From the NCBI GenBank assembly GCA_934401755.1, contig CAKRSU010000004.1, forward strand, positions 1 to 64,000: 64,000 bases of DNA. Direction: 5' to 3'. The stretch's first letter is position 1, and each line of letters opens with the position of its first letter. The notes under the pieces were generated by a model. The model had not been told where the DNA came from. It saw nothing but the letters and a program-made list of their open reading frames with translations, and searched no databases. Made by a program: the position numbers and the translations under genes. This document shows, piece after piece, positions 50,555 through 59,678 of the stretch. The stretch is from an uncultured Oxalobacter sp. Its GTDB lineage: Bacteria; Pseudomonadota; Gammaproteobacteria; Burkholderiales; Burkholderiaceae_D.

Positions 50555-52198
50555 ATGGAATTCGATCTTTCAATGGTTTTAGTCAATGCATTACTTGCTC
50601 GTATCAAGGCCGATTCTACATTGGCAGAACGTCTTTCGACTTATTCCTTTACAAACGGTCGGATTCTAGTTCCAGATCATTTATTTGACACCGATGAATT
50701 AAATACCCTTGAACAACTTGCAGCAGAATCTGGAGATCGGGCACTGCAATTGCAAATTATTGCAACACGTCGCATTCGCTTTGACAAATGGCGTTTTACA
50801 GCAACAGACCTAGAATCATTGATCCCACGACTACAAGAATATTTTGCCGATGAAGCTATTGATGGATGGATTTATCGACGCAATCGAGATGGCGTCATGC
50901 TACCTTGGCTCGTTGAAAGCATTACTTTTCGTCATCGACAAGAAGGTGTTCCTGGTGGGCTGCCCTATGTTAGTGTCCAGCTATTAGCCAATACACAAGC
51001 TGCAACAGCACCAATGGGAAAAGCACAGCCTAATCAATGGCGTGCGGGTATGACCAATTCGATGATTTTCTATGAACGTGAAATGGGCAAATTATCGATT
51101 CCAGAGATGATGGCCCGCAAAGGTTTCTATAAAGAATGCCCTGAGTTCAAGGAAGATTATGAGAAACAAGTAGCATTATTTAAGCGGTATCAATCTCAAT
51201 ATGGGCAGCAATTTCGAGCAATCAATTCGGCATTTATGATCACTCGCAGCGAAAGCTCTTCTGTTTTCAATAAAAGCGAGTTTTTTAGACTTCCTCCAGG
51301 ATCCATGTTTAAATGTGTGAACGATGAAGAAGAAATCGAACGCCGACTTGAAACTCATTCAACAGATAATGCGGCCTGTGTTACAGGAACAAGTGGCTTA
51401 ATTCCGATTCATTGTTATTTGCACATGTTCCATTTAGACTTACATAAGAACTGTTGGGTTCATGTTCAAAATTTGAAAGAATATGAATATCGCCCTGAAC
51501 TAAAAAACAAACTCATTTTGCCGGTAGAACATCGTCGACTAATTGACATCCTAACTTCACACATGGATGTCTTAATGGACGATATTATTGAAGGTAAATC
51601 TGGAGGAACCACTATTTTATGCATGGGGGCGCCAGGCCTTGGTAAAACATTAACCGCTGAAGTATATTCGGAAGTCGTCGGTAAACCACTTTACCGAGTT
51701 CATTCAGGACAATTAGGTACGACAGCTCAATCTGTAGAAGCAGCACTTGCAGATATTTTAAAACGTGCATCACGCTGGGATTCGATTTTGTTAATTGATG
51801 AAGCTGATTTATACATCAGAAAACGAGATAATAATTTAGAACATAATGCCATTGTTGCTGAATTCTTACGTACCTTAGAATATTTCAGCGGTTTGCTCTT
51901 TTTGACAACGAATCGAGAAGATGATGTTGACGATGCCATTTTGTCACGTTGTATTGCAGTCATTCGTTATGAAACGCCATCACGTGATGCCGCGATTCGT
52001 CTCTGGCATTCACTAGCTGATCAGTTTGAAGTGGATCTATCTGATGAATTGGTCTACAAATTAGTCCGAGATTTCCCTAATAGCAGCGGTCGCGATATCA
52101 AAGAATTACTAAAACTAACAAGCCGTCTATGTCGAAGCACTAATACACCGATTACATTAGAAGCTTTCCATGAATGTGCAGTATTCCGAGGGAAATAA
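50555..52198 (+). CDS. AAA+ ATPase with unknown N-terminal domain
   Basis: 547 aa. The C-terminal AAA+ module has Walker A GAPGLGKT (about 358-365), Walker B LLIDEAD (near 412-418) and an arginine-finger-like region (AILSRCIAVIRYETPSRDAA). The N-terminal 340 residues are not recognised and carry no protease or membrane domain. The TTG frame adds six residues; the ATG at 50555 has AAGGGG four bases upstream. The next gene, 59 bases away on the same strand, encodes a UPF0149 protein and may be a partner. Function unknown. Confidence 0.8.
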   Translation: MEFDLSMVLVNALLARIKADSTLAERLSTYSFTNGRILVPDHLFDTDELNTLEQLAAESGDRALQLQIIATRRIRFDKWRFTATDLESLIPRLQEYFADEAIDGWIYRRNRDGVMLPWLVESITFRHRQEGVPGGLPYVSVQLLANTQAATAPMGKAQPNQWRAGMTNSMIFYEREMGKLSIPEMMARKGFYKECPEFKEDYEKQVALFKRYQSQYGQQFRAINSAFMITRSESSSVFNKSEFFRLPPGSMFKCVNDEEEIERRLETHSTDNAACVTGTSGLIPIHCYLHMFHLDLHKNCWVHVQNLKEYEYRPELKNKLILPVEHRRLIDILTSHMDVLMDDIIEGKSGGTTILCMGAPGLGKTLTAEVYSEVVGKPLYRVHSGQLGTTAQSVEAALADILKRASRWDSILLIDEADLYIRKRDNNLEHNAIVAEFLRTLEYFSGLLFLTTNREDDVDDAILSRCIAVIRYETPSRDAAIRLWHSLADQFEVDLSDELVYKLVRDFPNSSGRDIKELLKLTSRLCRSTNTPITLEAFHECAVFRGK

Positions 52199-52257
52199 CC
52201 TATTTTTTACGATTCTTGTGTAATGTTTTCTACTTACTCTAACCTTTGAGGCTGATT

Positions 52258-52905
52258 ATGTCTGATTCTAAAGACTCTATTGATGATGCATTGAACACTT
52301 TCTTAAATGGTCCAGAAGCGGCACCTATTGAAGCAATTTCAAATGAATCTTTTGAAGCACTAGATGCTTTCTTGCTAGCAAATACGCAAATGGACATTGA
52401 AGTGCTAGATGGTTTTTTATGTGCACTCATTGTAAGTCCTTCTGTCATAACGCCTAATGAATATCTACCTGTCATTTTTGGGACCAATGAAATCACTTTT
52501 AAAACACAGGAAGAAGCCGATCAAATCATGAAAGCGATTACCCAACATTGGGAATATATAGAGTCAAAGTTAAAAGCAAAAGAGGATTATCATCCTATTT
52601 TATGTTCAGATAATAATCTGAAAGTTAACGCATGGAACTGGGCTTACGGTTTTCTATTAGGAACATCATTACGCCGTGAAGATTGGCATCCTACCATTTA
52701 CGCTTCTCAAATGTCAGAAGATGGATTACTCTCTCCAATGTTACAGCTTCACTGGGAAGCCAACGGACAAATGGAGCCTATTCATGCCGAAAAACGTGAC
52801 AAAATGATTGAAGCCATCGTACAAAATCTTAAAGTCCTCTATGAACAATTTGCTGATGTCCGTGAATTATCTCTTCGTTCTCTTCAGCAACAAAAAATGA
52901 ACTAA
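52258..52905 (+). CDS. UPF0149 (YecA/YgfB-like) family protein
   Basis: 215 aa. LDAFLLANTQMDIEVLDGFL followed by CALIVSPSVITPNEYLP, and later the WNWAYGFLLGTSLRREDW segment, are typical of UPF0149. Unlike YecA it has no C-terminal SEC-C zinc motif. The TTG frame adds four residues; ATG at 52258 has GAGG upstream. Probably cotranscribed with the AAA+ ATPase gene. No molecular function is established for the family in general. Confidence 0.82.
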   Translation: MSDSKDSIDDALNTFLNGPEAAPIEAISNESFEALDAFLLANTQMDIEVLDGFLCALIVSPSVITPNEYLPVIFGTNEITFKTQEEADQIMKAITQHWEYIESKLKAKEDYHPILCSDNNLKVNAWNWAYGFLLGTSLRREDWHPTIYASQMSEDGLLSPMLQLHWEANGQMEPIHAEKRDKMIEAIVQNLKVLYEQFADVRELSLRSLQQQKMN

Positions 52906-53121
52906 GAATTTACACAAATTATTACCATTGAAAATAGCGGAAAGTATTATTGCTTTTCGCTATTTTTAAGTCTCAAACTCTTTTATTATTCGATGCCGAC
53001 AATATTTGTTGAAATGCTAGAATAATAAATTGTTTTCTGATTTAATCGGAAAAATTTAGTTTACCCTAACAAACTCATCATATACTTTCATTCTTTCTCA
53101 TATCTGATTTTTTGGCTAATT

Positions 53122-54018
53122 ATGCGTTATATTCCTGTTCAATATATTGATCCTGTTTTCCGTCCGCCCAGTGAAGCGCGTTCACTCATTTTACAGGTTA
53201 CGAACGGATGCACATGGAACAAATGCACTTATTGTGACATGTACACTCAACCGCAAAAGAAATTTTCTGTTAAGTCTGAAGAAGACGTAAAAAGAGAAAT
53301 TGAATGGTTTAGTCAAAACTATGAGGGGATTCAACGCGTTTTCCTAGCAGATGGCGACGTCATTGCGTTACCAGCAAAACGATTACTTAACATTTTAGGA
53401 ATGATCCGTGAATTTCTTCCAACAGTTAATCGAGTCGCTTCTTATTGTTCGCCACGTAATGTGACAAGAAAAACAGATCATGAATTGCAAGCCTTATTTA
53501 ATGCAGGATTAAAACAAGTATATGTTGGGGCAGAATCTGGAGACGACTTTGTATTAAAAAGCATTAATAAGGGAGAAACTCACCAATCGACAGTAGATTC
53601 ACTTAATCGACTAGCAGCTGCAGGAATTAAGCGTTCAGTGATGATTATTAATGGTGTAGGTGGTAAAAAATTCAGTACTCAACATGCAGAAAATTCCGCG
53701 CTACTTGCCAATAAAACGCAACCCGAATTTCTCGCTGCATTAGTTTTAAATCTTCCCCATGGAGAAGAACGTTTCCAAGCTGGATATCATGGTGAATTTA
53801 TACGAATGGATCAGCATGAGCGTTTTATTGAATTACGCACATTTATGGCTGGACTCGAACTAAAATCTACAATTTTTAGAAGTGACCATGCTTCTAATCA
53901 ATTAGTTCTGCGAGGAACACTAGGTAAAGACAAAGAGCGATTACTAAAAGAAATCGATACAGCAATCATGACTCCCGAACAAGCTAATTTAAGGGCTGAG
54001 TGGATTCGTCCTTTCTAA
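53122..54018 (+). CDS. Radical SAM protein, unknown substrate
   Basis: 298 aa. The cluster motif is CTWNKCTYC, followed by MYTQPQKKF and later YVGAESGDDFVLKSINKGE, typical of class B-like/Elp3-type radical SAM cores. No extra cobalamin, TRAM or SPASM domain is visible. Substrate cannot be inferred. It follows the UPF0149 gene by about 215 bases. Confidence 0.82.
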   Translation: MRYIPVQYIDPVFRPPSEARSLILQVTNGCTWNKCTYCDMYTQPQKKFSVKSEEDVKREIEWFSQNYEGIQRVFLADGDVIALPAKRLLNILGMIREFLPTVNRVASYCSPRNVTRKTDHELQALFNAGLKQVYVGAESGDDFVLKSINKGETHQSTVDSLNRLAAAGIKRSVMIINGVGGKKFSTQHAENSALLANKTQPEFLAALVLNLPHGEERFQAGYHGEFIRMDQHERFIELRTFMAGLELKSTIFRSDHASNQLVLRGTLGKDKERLLKEIDTAIMTPEQANLRAEWIRPF

Positions 54019-54463
54019 TATTTTGCGTTATAGTTATTGGTTATCAATATAAGTAATTGCTCACTTTTAGTTATATTCTATTCCCAGAAATAGCTACCAT
54101 TGGAATCCTCCACGGTTCCTGGTAGGCATTTATGGTTTGCTACGCTTAAAAAAAACAGACAATAAAAATAAAATATTAATACCTCAATTTCTTAACGATC
54201 CAACAATTCATTATTCCACTGTCTGTAATATTGAAGATACTCGGAAAAATATTTTCATCATGGAAAAAGTCGCTTAAATATTCCAATTCAATCGGCGCAA
54301 TGAAACTTAGGAAGTTTATTGAAAAATAAAACTGACCAAAAGAAAAGCCGATGACTTAAAAAGTTTGAAAACTATCCATTAAAAATGCGCATACTTTGCG
54401 ACCATTAATAAACTCTACCTTAGGATAAATAAGATCGCTATGCCACTATCCAATATGCATCGG
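54019..54463. other. AT-rich intergenic stretch with a start-less reading frame
   Basis: A frame of about 68 codons around 54070-54277 reads YHWNPPRFLVGIYGLLRLK and ends FIMEKVA, but it has no start codon and no recognised family. It may be a gene remnant. Otherwise nothing seen. Confidence 0.35.
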
Positions 54464-54913
54464 CTATGAGTACTCATCTGCGATAATCTTGCTTTTCTTA
54501 GCGAATTGTTCAATTGCCTCTCCTAAAGCAACATCATCCCAATCAATAATAGCATTAGCAGCACGTTTTTCTTTGTAGGAAGTATATCGAGGGTCAGCAG
54601 CTTGTACCAAAATCAGTGGGACTTTTAATTTCTTAGACGCATCTAATTCAAGGTTTGTCCATCGCTTATATTCTTCATAAATACCCGCTAATAAGACAGC
54701 ACAACAACACTGTTCCATTTGAGTTTCAATGGATTCGATTAATGCTTTATTGGAACGTAAAAATTGGACAGGATCATCCTTTGATACACTACGAAATTCG
54801 TATTGAAATTTTCCTTCCTTTTTTCTAGAGTAATCTGCCATCAAACTATTAATACGTTCCATGCCATCTTCAACAGACCAAACGTGACACAAGAAAACAG
54901 GATAAGTTGCCAT
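54464..54913 (-). CDS. TIR-like domain protein (ThsB/MTH538-like), predicted NAD-processing or signalling protein
   Basis: 149 aa, a single-domain protein. It starts YPVFLCHVW, a beta-strand like the first strand of TIR-like proteins. The core ETQMEQCCCAVLLAGIYEEY is followed by KRWTNLELDASKKLKVPLIL, with W85-x-x-x-E89 matching the W-x-x-x-E catalytic-Glu motif of ThsB-like TIR proteins. Such proteins make NAD-derived signals or deplete NAD in phage defence. The gene starts 9 bases after the Nudix gene, with GAGGAG before the ATG, so the two form an operon. Family assignment is by motif and order of elements only. Confidence 0.6.
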   Translation of the reverse strand: MATYPVFLCHVWSVEDGMERINSLMADYSRKKEGKFQYEFRSVSKDDPVQFLRSNKALIESIETQMEQCCCAVLLAGIYEEYKRWTNLELDASKKLKVPLILVQAADPRYTSYKEKRAANAIIDWDDVALGEAIEQFAKKSKIIADEYS

Positions 54914-54922
54914 AAAAGCTCC

Positions 54923-55483
54923 TCAATAGGATAAATCGATAGAATGGACGCCAAAATTACCTTCTTTGAAAGAAATTTGTTTTTGATCATCAAAAAAGAA
55001 TTTAAGCGCATGTGTAATCGTTGAAAAAGCCAATTGATTCCAAGGGATCTCATTTTCTGTAAATAAACGAACTTCCCGACTTTCCTCTCCTGGAGAAAAT
55101 TGTGCTTCTTTTAAATTAGCAAGATAAAATAAATGAACTTGCTGAAATATGGATAAGTTCATTACAGCAAAAAGTCCTTTAATTGAAACGATTGCTGTGG
55201 CTTCTTCGAAGGTTTCTCGGATAGCGGCCTGTTCGGTTGTTTCATTTATTTCCATGAAACCGCCAGGTAACGTCCAATAATTATCGCGAGGCGCAATTGC
55301 CCGTTTGCATAATAGAATTTCTGTTCCTCGTTTTGTTTCAATAATTGGAATGGTACAAACAACCATCTTAGGATTTACATAATGGATCGTACCGCATGCA
55401 TGGCAGACACTTCGTATGCGATTGTCTCGAGGAGGAATTTCTTGTGTCAGTGGTTTGCCACAATTAGAACAAAAATGCATCGC
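54923..55483 (-). CDS. Zinc-ribbon Nudix hydrolase (ADP-ribose/NADH-type)
   Basis: 186 aa. An N-terminal zinc ribbon (C6-x2-C9 and C28-x2-C31) precedes a Nudix box GGFMEINETTEQAAIRETFE then EATA, in which the usual Gly near the end is Thr. Relatives hydrolyse ADP-ribose, NADH or similar nucleotides. A TTG frame adds seven residues; I start at the ATG at 55483, while the ATG at 55477 is equally possible, and no RBS is clear. The TIR-like gene lies immediately downstream. Confidence 0.85.
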   Translation of the reverse strand, partial: AMHFCSNCGKPLTQEIPPRDNRIRSVCHACGTIHYVNPKMVVCTIPIIETKRGTEILLCKRAIAPRDNYWTLPGGFMEINETTEQAAIRETFEEATAIVSIKGLFAVMNLSIFQQVHLFYLANLKEAQFSPGEESREVRLFTENEIPWNQLAFSTITHALKFFFDDQKQISFKEGNFGVHSIDLSY

Positions 55484-55705
55484 CATAAGCAAATGTAAAA
55501 GCAAAAAACTAGTAGAAAACCTGATATCTTATTCTAGACCAATAAAGCTAGAAATATCGAAACTTTGTGTATTATTCCAAATGAAATTATTATATGTTTT
55601 TATAGCATCCAATAAATTGCGTAAACAATCAAAAGTAAACAATCAAAAAAATAATTAGGCTTATTGCAATTTAATAAGACACAGAATATAATTATATCTT
55701 ACAGA

Positions 55706-55782
<77 letters not shown>

Positions 55783-55788
55783 ATTAAG

Positions 55789-55823
55789 ATGGCTACCTAA
55801 TAATAGATGGTAGCTATTTTTTT
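55789..55823 (+). terminator. Terminator after tRNA-fMet
   Basis: 9-bp stem (55789-55797 with 55809-55817, one G-U pair) followed by seven T. Confidence 0.85.
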
Positions 55824-55968
55824 ATGTAGCACCGTTTTTCTTAATTTATTGGCGCTTAAATTTTCAACAACTGTTTACGTTACAATATAGCCTTTAATCT
55901 ATATTCTCTTTATTTTTCTATAAATAAAGGATTATCTTTCTAGCAAATTACAACCTAAATTTTGCCTC

Positions 55969-57015
55969 ATGATTCCTGATTTTGCCTATCCTATTATTCG
56001 TCCTATTTTATTTTCGATGGATCCAGAAAAAGCGCATATGTTTACGCTATCTTCAATGCGAATAGCTTCAAAACTAGGTTTAACGGCATTATCCCCAACC
56101 ATTGATCCACTTCCTAGAAAAATCATGGGACTAAATTTCCCAAACCCTGTTGGGCTCGCGGCAGGATTAGATAAAAATGGTTCTTGCATTGATGGTTTGG
56201 CATCTTTAGGATTCGGTTTTTTGGAACTAGGAACGGTCACACCTCGCCCTCAACCTGGAAATCCTAAACCACGAATGTTTCGTCTTCCTGATGCAAAAGG
56301 ACTCATTAACAGAATGGGATTTAATAATGACGGCGTTGATGTACTTATTGAAAATGTCAAAGCATCACGTTTCTATCAACAAAAAAAAGGGATTTTAGGA
56401 CTCAATATCGGAAAAAATGCAACTACGCCAATAGAACGTGCTGTTGAAGATTACTTAATTTGCCTTGAAAAAGTATATCCAGTCGCTGATTATATTGCGA
56501 TTAATATTTCCTCTCCGAATACAAAAAACTTACGTCAACTGCAAGGAGAATCGGAATTAGATAATCTATTAAAACAATTAACCTCTGCACGTGAACGCCT
56601 TGCTCAACGTTACTCACGTTTCGTCCCTCTTGCCTTAAAAATTGCGCCAGACATCGATGATGCACAAATCGTACACATTGCAGATGCTCTGATTCGGTAT
56701 GGAATTGACGCTGTTATCGCAACTAATACAACCATTGCACGAGAATCCGTAAAACACTTAAAAAATGGCCTTGAAACAGGCGGATTATCTGGCGCTCCAG
56801 TTAAAGATTTATCAACACATGTCATCCGAGAACTCAAAAAGATTTTGGGCAATGCGATCCCTATTATTGGTGTAGGAGGCATTCTCTCCGGTAAAGATGC
56901 TCAAGAAAAGATTGATGCAGGCGCTTCATTAGTCCAGCTATTAACTGGCATGATTTATTCTGGTCCAGGATTAGTACGAAATTGTATTCAGGCATTAAGA
57001 CACCAATCCATTTAA
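55969..57015 (+). CDS. pyrD: Dihydroorotate dehydrogenase, quinone-dependent (class 2)
   Basis: 348 aa. Oxidises dihydroorotate to orotate, passing electrons to quinone at the inner membrane. [40 protein letters not shown], the catalytic-Ser segment [15 protein letters not shown] and [14 protein letters not shown] are class 2 hallmarks. The N-terminal helix [18 protein letters not shown] is the membrane/quinone-tunnel part. Terminator 57057-57089 follows. Confidence 0.97.
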   Translation: MIPDFAYPIIRPILFSMDPEKAHMFTLSSMRIASKLGLTALSPTIDPLPRKIMGLNFPNPVGLAAGLDKNGSCIDGLASLGFGFLELGTVTPRPQPGNPKPRMFRLPDAKGLINRMGFNNDGVDVLIENVKASRFYQQKKGILGLNIGKNATTPIERAVEDYLICLEKVYPVADYIAINISSPNTKNLRQLQGESELDNLLKQLTSARERLAQRYSRFVPLALKIAPDIDDAQIVHIADALIRYGIDAVIATNTTIARESVKHLKNGLETGGLSGAPVKDLSTHVIRELKKILGNAIPIIGVGGILSGKDAQEKIDAGASLVQLLTGMIYSGPGLVRNCIQALRHQSI

Positions 57016-57056
57016 AGATCCTGTGTAGCAAAACAATAATTCCAGCTTATGTTTAA

Positions 57057-57089
57057 AAAAAGACCAAGGAATTGAACCTTGGTCTTTTT
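57057..57089. terminator. Bidirectional terminator between pyrD and gst
   Basis: Perfect 13-bp stem (57057-57069 with 57077-57089), 7-base loop, A-rich/T-rich flanks, serving both convergent genes. Confidence 0.92.
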
Positions 57090-57091
57090 AC

Positions 57092-57700
57092 TTAAGATAT
57101 TTTAAGTCCTTCTTCTTCGCACGCTTTTTTAACAGCAGAACGAGCTGCAACTCGGTTATACCATGCCGAAAGCTGTTTCCACTGAGAAATATCAATATCA
57201 GCATAACGAAGCCATGTACAAATAACATACAAATAAATATCAGCTATCGTAAATTTGTCGCCCATTAACCAATTTTTATTTGTCAATTGACGATTAAGAT
57301 AATCACACTGTTTTAAAAGCATTTTAACAGCGACACCTTTACAAGCCATAAAATCAGGCTGAAAAATAGCCATGAAATTCTTTTGAAAATCCATTGCAAT
57401 AAAATTAAGCCATTCCTGGACACGATAACGTGCTAATGTTCCTTGAGCTGGAATTAAGTTTTTTTCAGGAACCTGATCTGCAAGATACTGAATAATGACA
57501 GATCCTTCTGTCAAAATTGAGCCATCATTTAATTGAAGTGCAGGAACAACACCTTTTGCATTAATCAGAAGATAGTTCGTACCGGTTTCTGTCTTTTTTG
57601 TTTTGAGATTAACCGCCTCAAGCTCATATGGCAGCCCCGCTTCTATTAAAACAATATGCGGAGAGAGTGAACAGGCGCCAGCAGTATAGTAAAGTTTCAT
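57092..57700 (-). CDS. Glutathione S-transferase, beta class
   Basis: 202 aa. MKLYYTAGACSLSPHIVLIE carries the Cys10 (CSLSPH) typical of bacterial beta-class GSTs, with KGVVPALQLNDGSILTEGSV forming the glutathione site and a C-terminal alpha domain (NWLMGDKFTIADIYLYV). A TTG frame adds one residue; the ATG at 57700 has AGAGG upstream. The terminator 57057-57089 lies at its end. Substrate unknown. Confidence 0.92.
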   Translation of the reverse strand: MKLYYTAGACSLSPHIVLIEAGLPYELEAVNLKTKKTETGTNYLLINAKGVVPALQLNDGSILTEGSVIIQYLADQVPEKNLIPAQGTLARYRVQEWLNFIAMDFQKNFMAIFQPDFMACKGVAVKMLLKQCDYLNRQLTNKNWLMGDKFTIADIYLYVICTWLRYADIDISQWKQLSAWYNRVAARSAVKKACEEEGLKIS

Positions 57701-57871
57701 CAATTAATCCTCTTCTTTTTGTTTGAATTTTATTTCTAGCTTATTTATTATGCCATTTCTCAAATAAATCATCGAAAAGAAAGCACCGACAAACTCCTAT
57801 CCTTAATCAGTTGTTTTTCAAGTTCTGTTAGAATAAATTCTTAATACACCGATGTTCTTAAATGAGCAATT

Positions 57872-58696
57872 ATGATAAAGCTCTGGACAATAATAGTAAC
57901 AATACTTGCTCTATTTATAACGGGATGCAAAAGTTCCACCCAAGAAGGGATAACACATGCCACTCGAAAACAATTGCTGTTAGTTCCAGCCGATACAATA
58001 AATCAACAATCAGCGCTAGCCTATCGGAAAGAAATTATCAACGCATATCATGCCCATGCTCTGAATACGGGTATTTATGCTCAGCGAGTATTGGCAATTA
58101 CAAAACGACTTGCTAACCAAGTTGGCGTATTTAGACCTGACGCTACTTCTTGGAAATGGGAAGTTAATACAATCAATAGTCATGAGATAAATGCCTACTG
58201 CATGCCCGGCGGGAAAATTATTGTATTTACAGGCATCATTAAAACCTTGAATTTAACAGATGATGAACTCGCTGCAATTATCGGCCATGAAATTTCACAC
58301 GCACTACGAGAACATAGCCGCGAGAAAATTTCCCAGCAAGCTTTACAACAAGGTGCTATTAATCTCATTGGCACCTTAACAGGGAGCTATGTCAAACAAG
58401 GAATGGCCGCATTAGTTGGGAAATACCTATTGACATTACCTTTTTCTCGAACAATGGAGACAGAAGCTGACACCATGGAAATGGAGCTTATGGCACGAGC
58501 AGGATTTAATCCAGCAGCAGCGCCTAATGTATGGAGAAAAATGGCAGCAATTCAAAAAGGAAAATCCATTCCTGCTTTCATGTCAACACATCCTTCTGAT
58601 TCGGAACGCATTGTAAATCTTGAAAAAGTAGTCCCTACTGTACAAACGCTTTATGAAACGGCAATCCACAATAACTCATTTTCAAAGGAAATTTAA
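57872..58696 (+). CDS. M48 metalloprotease lipoprotein, first of a tandem pair
   Basis: 274 aa. A lipoprotein signal peptide ends at C19 (LFITGC). The zinc site is H139-E-I-S-H143 (IIGHEISHALREHS), and the later METEADTMEMELMARAGFNP supplies the third ligand Glu. MPGGKIIVFTGI is the conserved family strand. This is the LoiP/YcaL-like periplasmic M48 group involved in outer-membrane protein quality control. The next gene is a close paralogue. Divergent from gst. Confidence 0.9.
   Translation: MIKLWTIIVTILALFITGCKSSTQEGITHATRKQLLLVPADTINQQSALAYRKEIINAYHAHALNTGIYAQRVLAITKRLANQVGVFRPDATSWKWEVNTINSHEINAYCMPGGKIIVFTGIIKTLNLTDDELAAIIGHEISHALREHSREKISQQALQQGAINLIGTLTGSYVKQGMAALVGKYLLTLPFSRTMETEADTMEMELMARAGFNPAAAPNVWRKMAAIQKGKSIPAFMSTHPSDSERIVNLEKVVPTVQTLYETAIHNNSFSKEI
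58442..58503 (+). repeat. 62-bp near-identical segment shared with 59268-59329 (copy A)
   Basis: Differs from copy B at one position only (58479, A versus G), while the genes around it are much more diverged. It encodes the FSRTMETEADTM region. Confidence 0.9.
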
Positions 58697-58697
58697 T

Positions 58698-59561
58698 GTG
58701 AAAAAATGGTTCATACAAACAACATTAGCTATCGCCTGTACTGCTGTATTATGCGGCTGTCAAACAACAACTATGGGCGGAGCCACAGGTTCCAATCGCA
58801 GTCAAATGATGATTGTATCATCAGAAGAAATGGATCAAGCTTCAAATAATGCTTATCGATCTTTACTGCAAAAAGCGAAAAAAAGTAATGTTCTTAATAT
58901 CAACCGAACCTACACCAACAGAGTTTCCAATATTTCAAAACGATTAATTGCACAAGTTGGTGTATTCCGGAAAGATGCACTTTCATGGCGATGGGAAATC
59001 AATGTAATTTCCTCCGATACCGTCAATGCCTTTTGCATGCCTGGTGGGAAAATTGTCGTTTTTAGTGGATTAATTGATTCATTAAAACTAACAGATGCTG
59101 AATTAGCCGCCGTAATCGGTCATGAAATTTGCCATGCTTTACGTGAACATTCGCGTGAACAAGCTTCACAACAAGTCGCAACCAGTATCCCAACAGCAAT
59201 TGTCGGCGCACTAATTGGATCTTCAGAACTCGTCAGCAGTTTAAGTGATGTCATGTTTTCATTACCCTTTTCTCGAACAATGGAGACAGAAGCTGACACC
59301 ATGGGAATGGAGCTTATGGCACGAGCAGGTTACGATCCTCGTGCTGCAGTCAATGTTTGGAAAAAAATGGCAAAAACAAATAACAATAATTCATTTGATA
59401 TCCTGTCTTCTCATCCTTCAGATACAAAACGAATTAAAAACTTGGAAAATCATTTACCAGAAGTGATTCCGCTATATGAAGCGGCAAAAAAACAGACTAT
59501 TAACAAATCACAAAGTGGTATTCGTCAACGAACGATAAAACATCGCAATACACCATCTTAA
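58698..59561 (+). CDS. M48 metalloprotease lipoprotein, second of a tandem pair
   Basis: 287 aa. It begins at a GTG one base after the previous stop, with AAAGGAA upstream; an earlier frame start lies inside the first gene. The lipoprotein signal peptide ends at C21 (VLCGC). The zinc site is HEICH (VIGHEICHALREHSREQASQ), with the third ligand in METEADTMGMELMARAGYDP. Its C-terminal tail is basic. It is probably translated by coupling from the first gene. Confidence 0.9.
   Translation: MKKWFIQTTLAIACTAVLCGCQTTTMGGATGSNRSQMMIVSSEEMDQASNNAYRSLLQKAKKSNVLNINRTYTNRVSNISKRLIAQVGVFRKDALSWRWEINVISSDTVNAFCMPGGKIVVFSGLIDSLKLTDAELAAVIGHEICHALREHSREQASQQVATSIPTAIVGALIGSSELVSSLSDVMFSLPFSRTMETEADTMGMELMARAGYDPRAAVNVWKKMAKTNNNNSFDILSSHPSDTKRIKNLENHLPEVIPLYEAAKKQTINKSQSGIRQRTIKHRNTPS
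59268..59329 (+). repeat. 62-bp near-identical segment shared with 58442-58503 (copy B)
   Basis: One mismatch to copy A over 62 bases, including synonymous codon positions. Confidence 0.9.
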
Positions 59562-59617
59562 TACACGCGATTCAATGCTACAAATACGATCAATAAAAAT
59601 CTCATTCATCAAAAAAT

Positions 59618-59645
59618 AATGCCGATAGGAAAGACTATCGGCATT
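59618..59645. terminator. Terminator between the M48 pair and glnS
   Basis: Perfect 11-bp stem (59618-59628 with 59635-59645) with a 6-base loop between convergent genes. A-rich on the left, so T-rich for the - strand. Confidence 0.85.
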
Positions 59646-59678
59646 GTTAAACAATAATATATCAATAACGTCTTTAAA

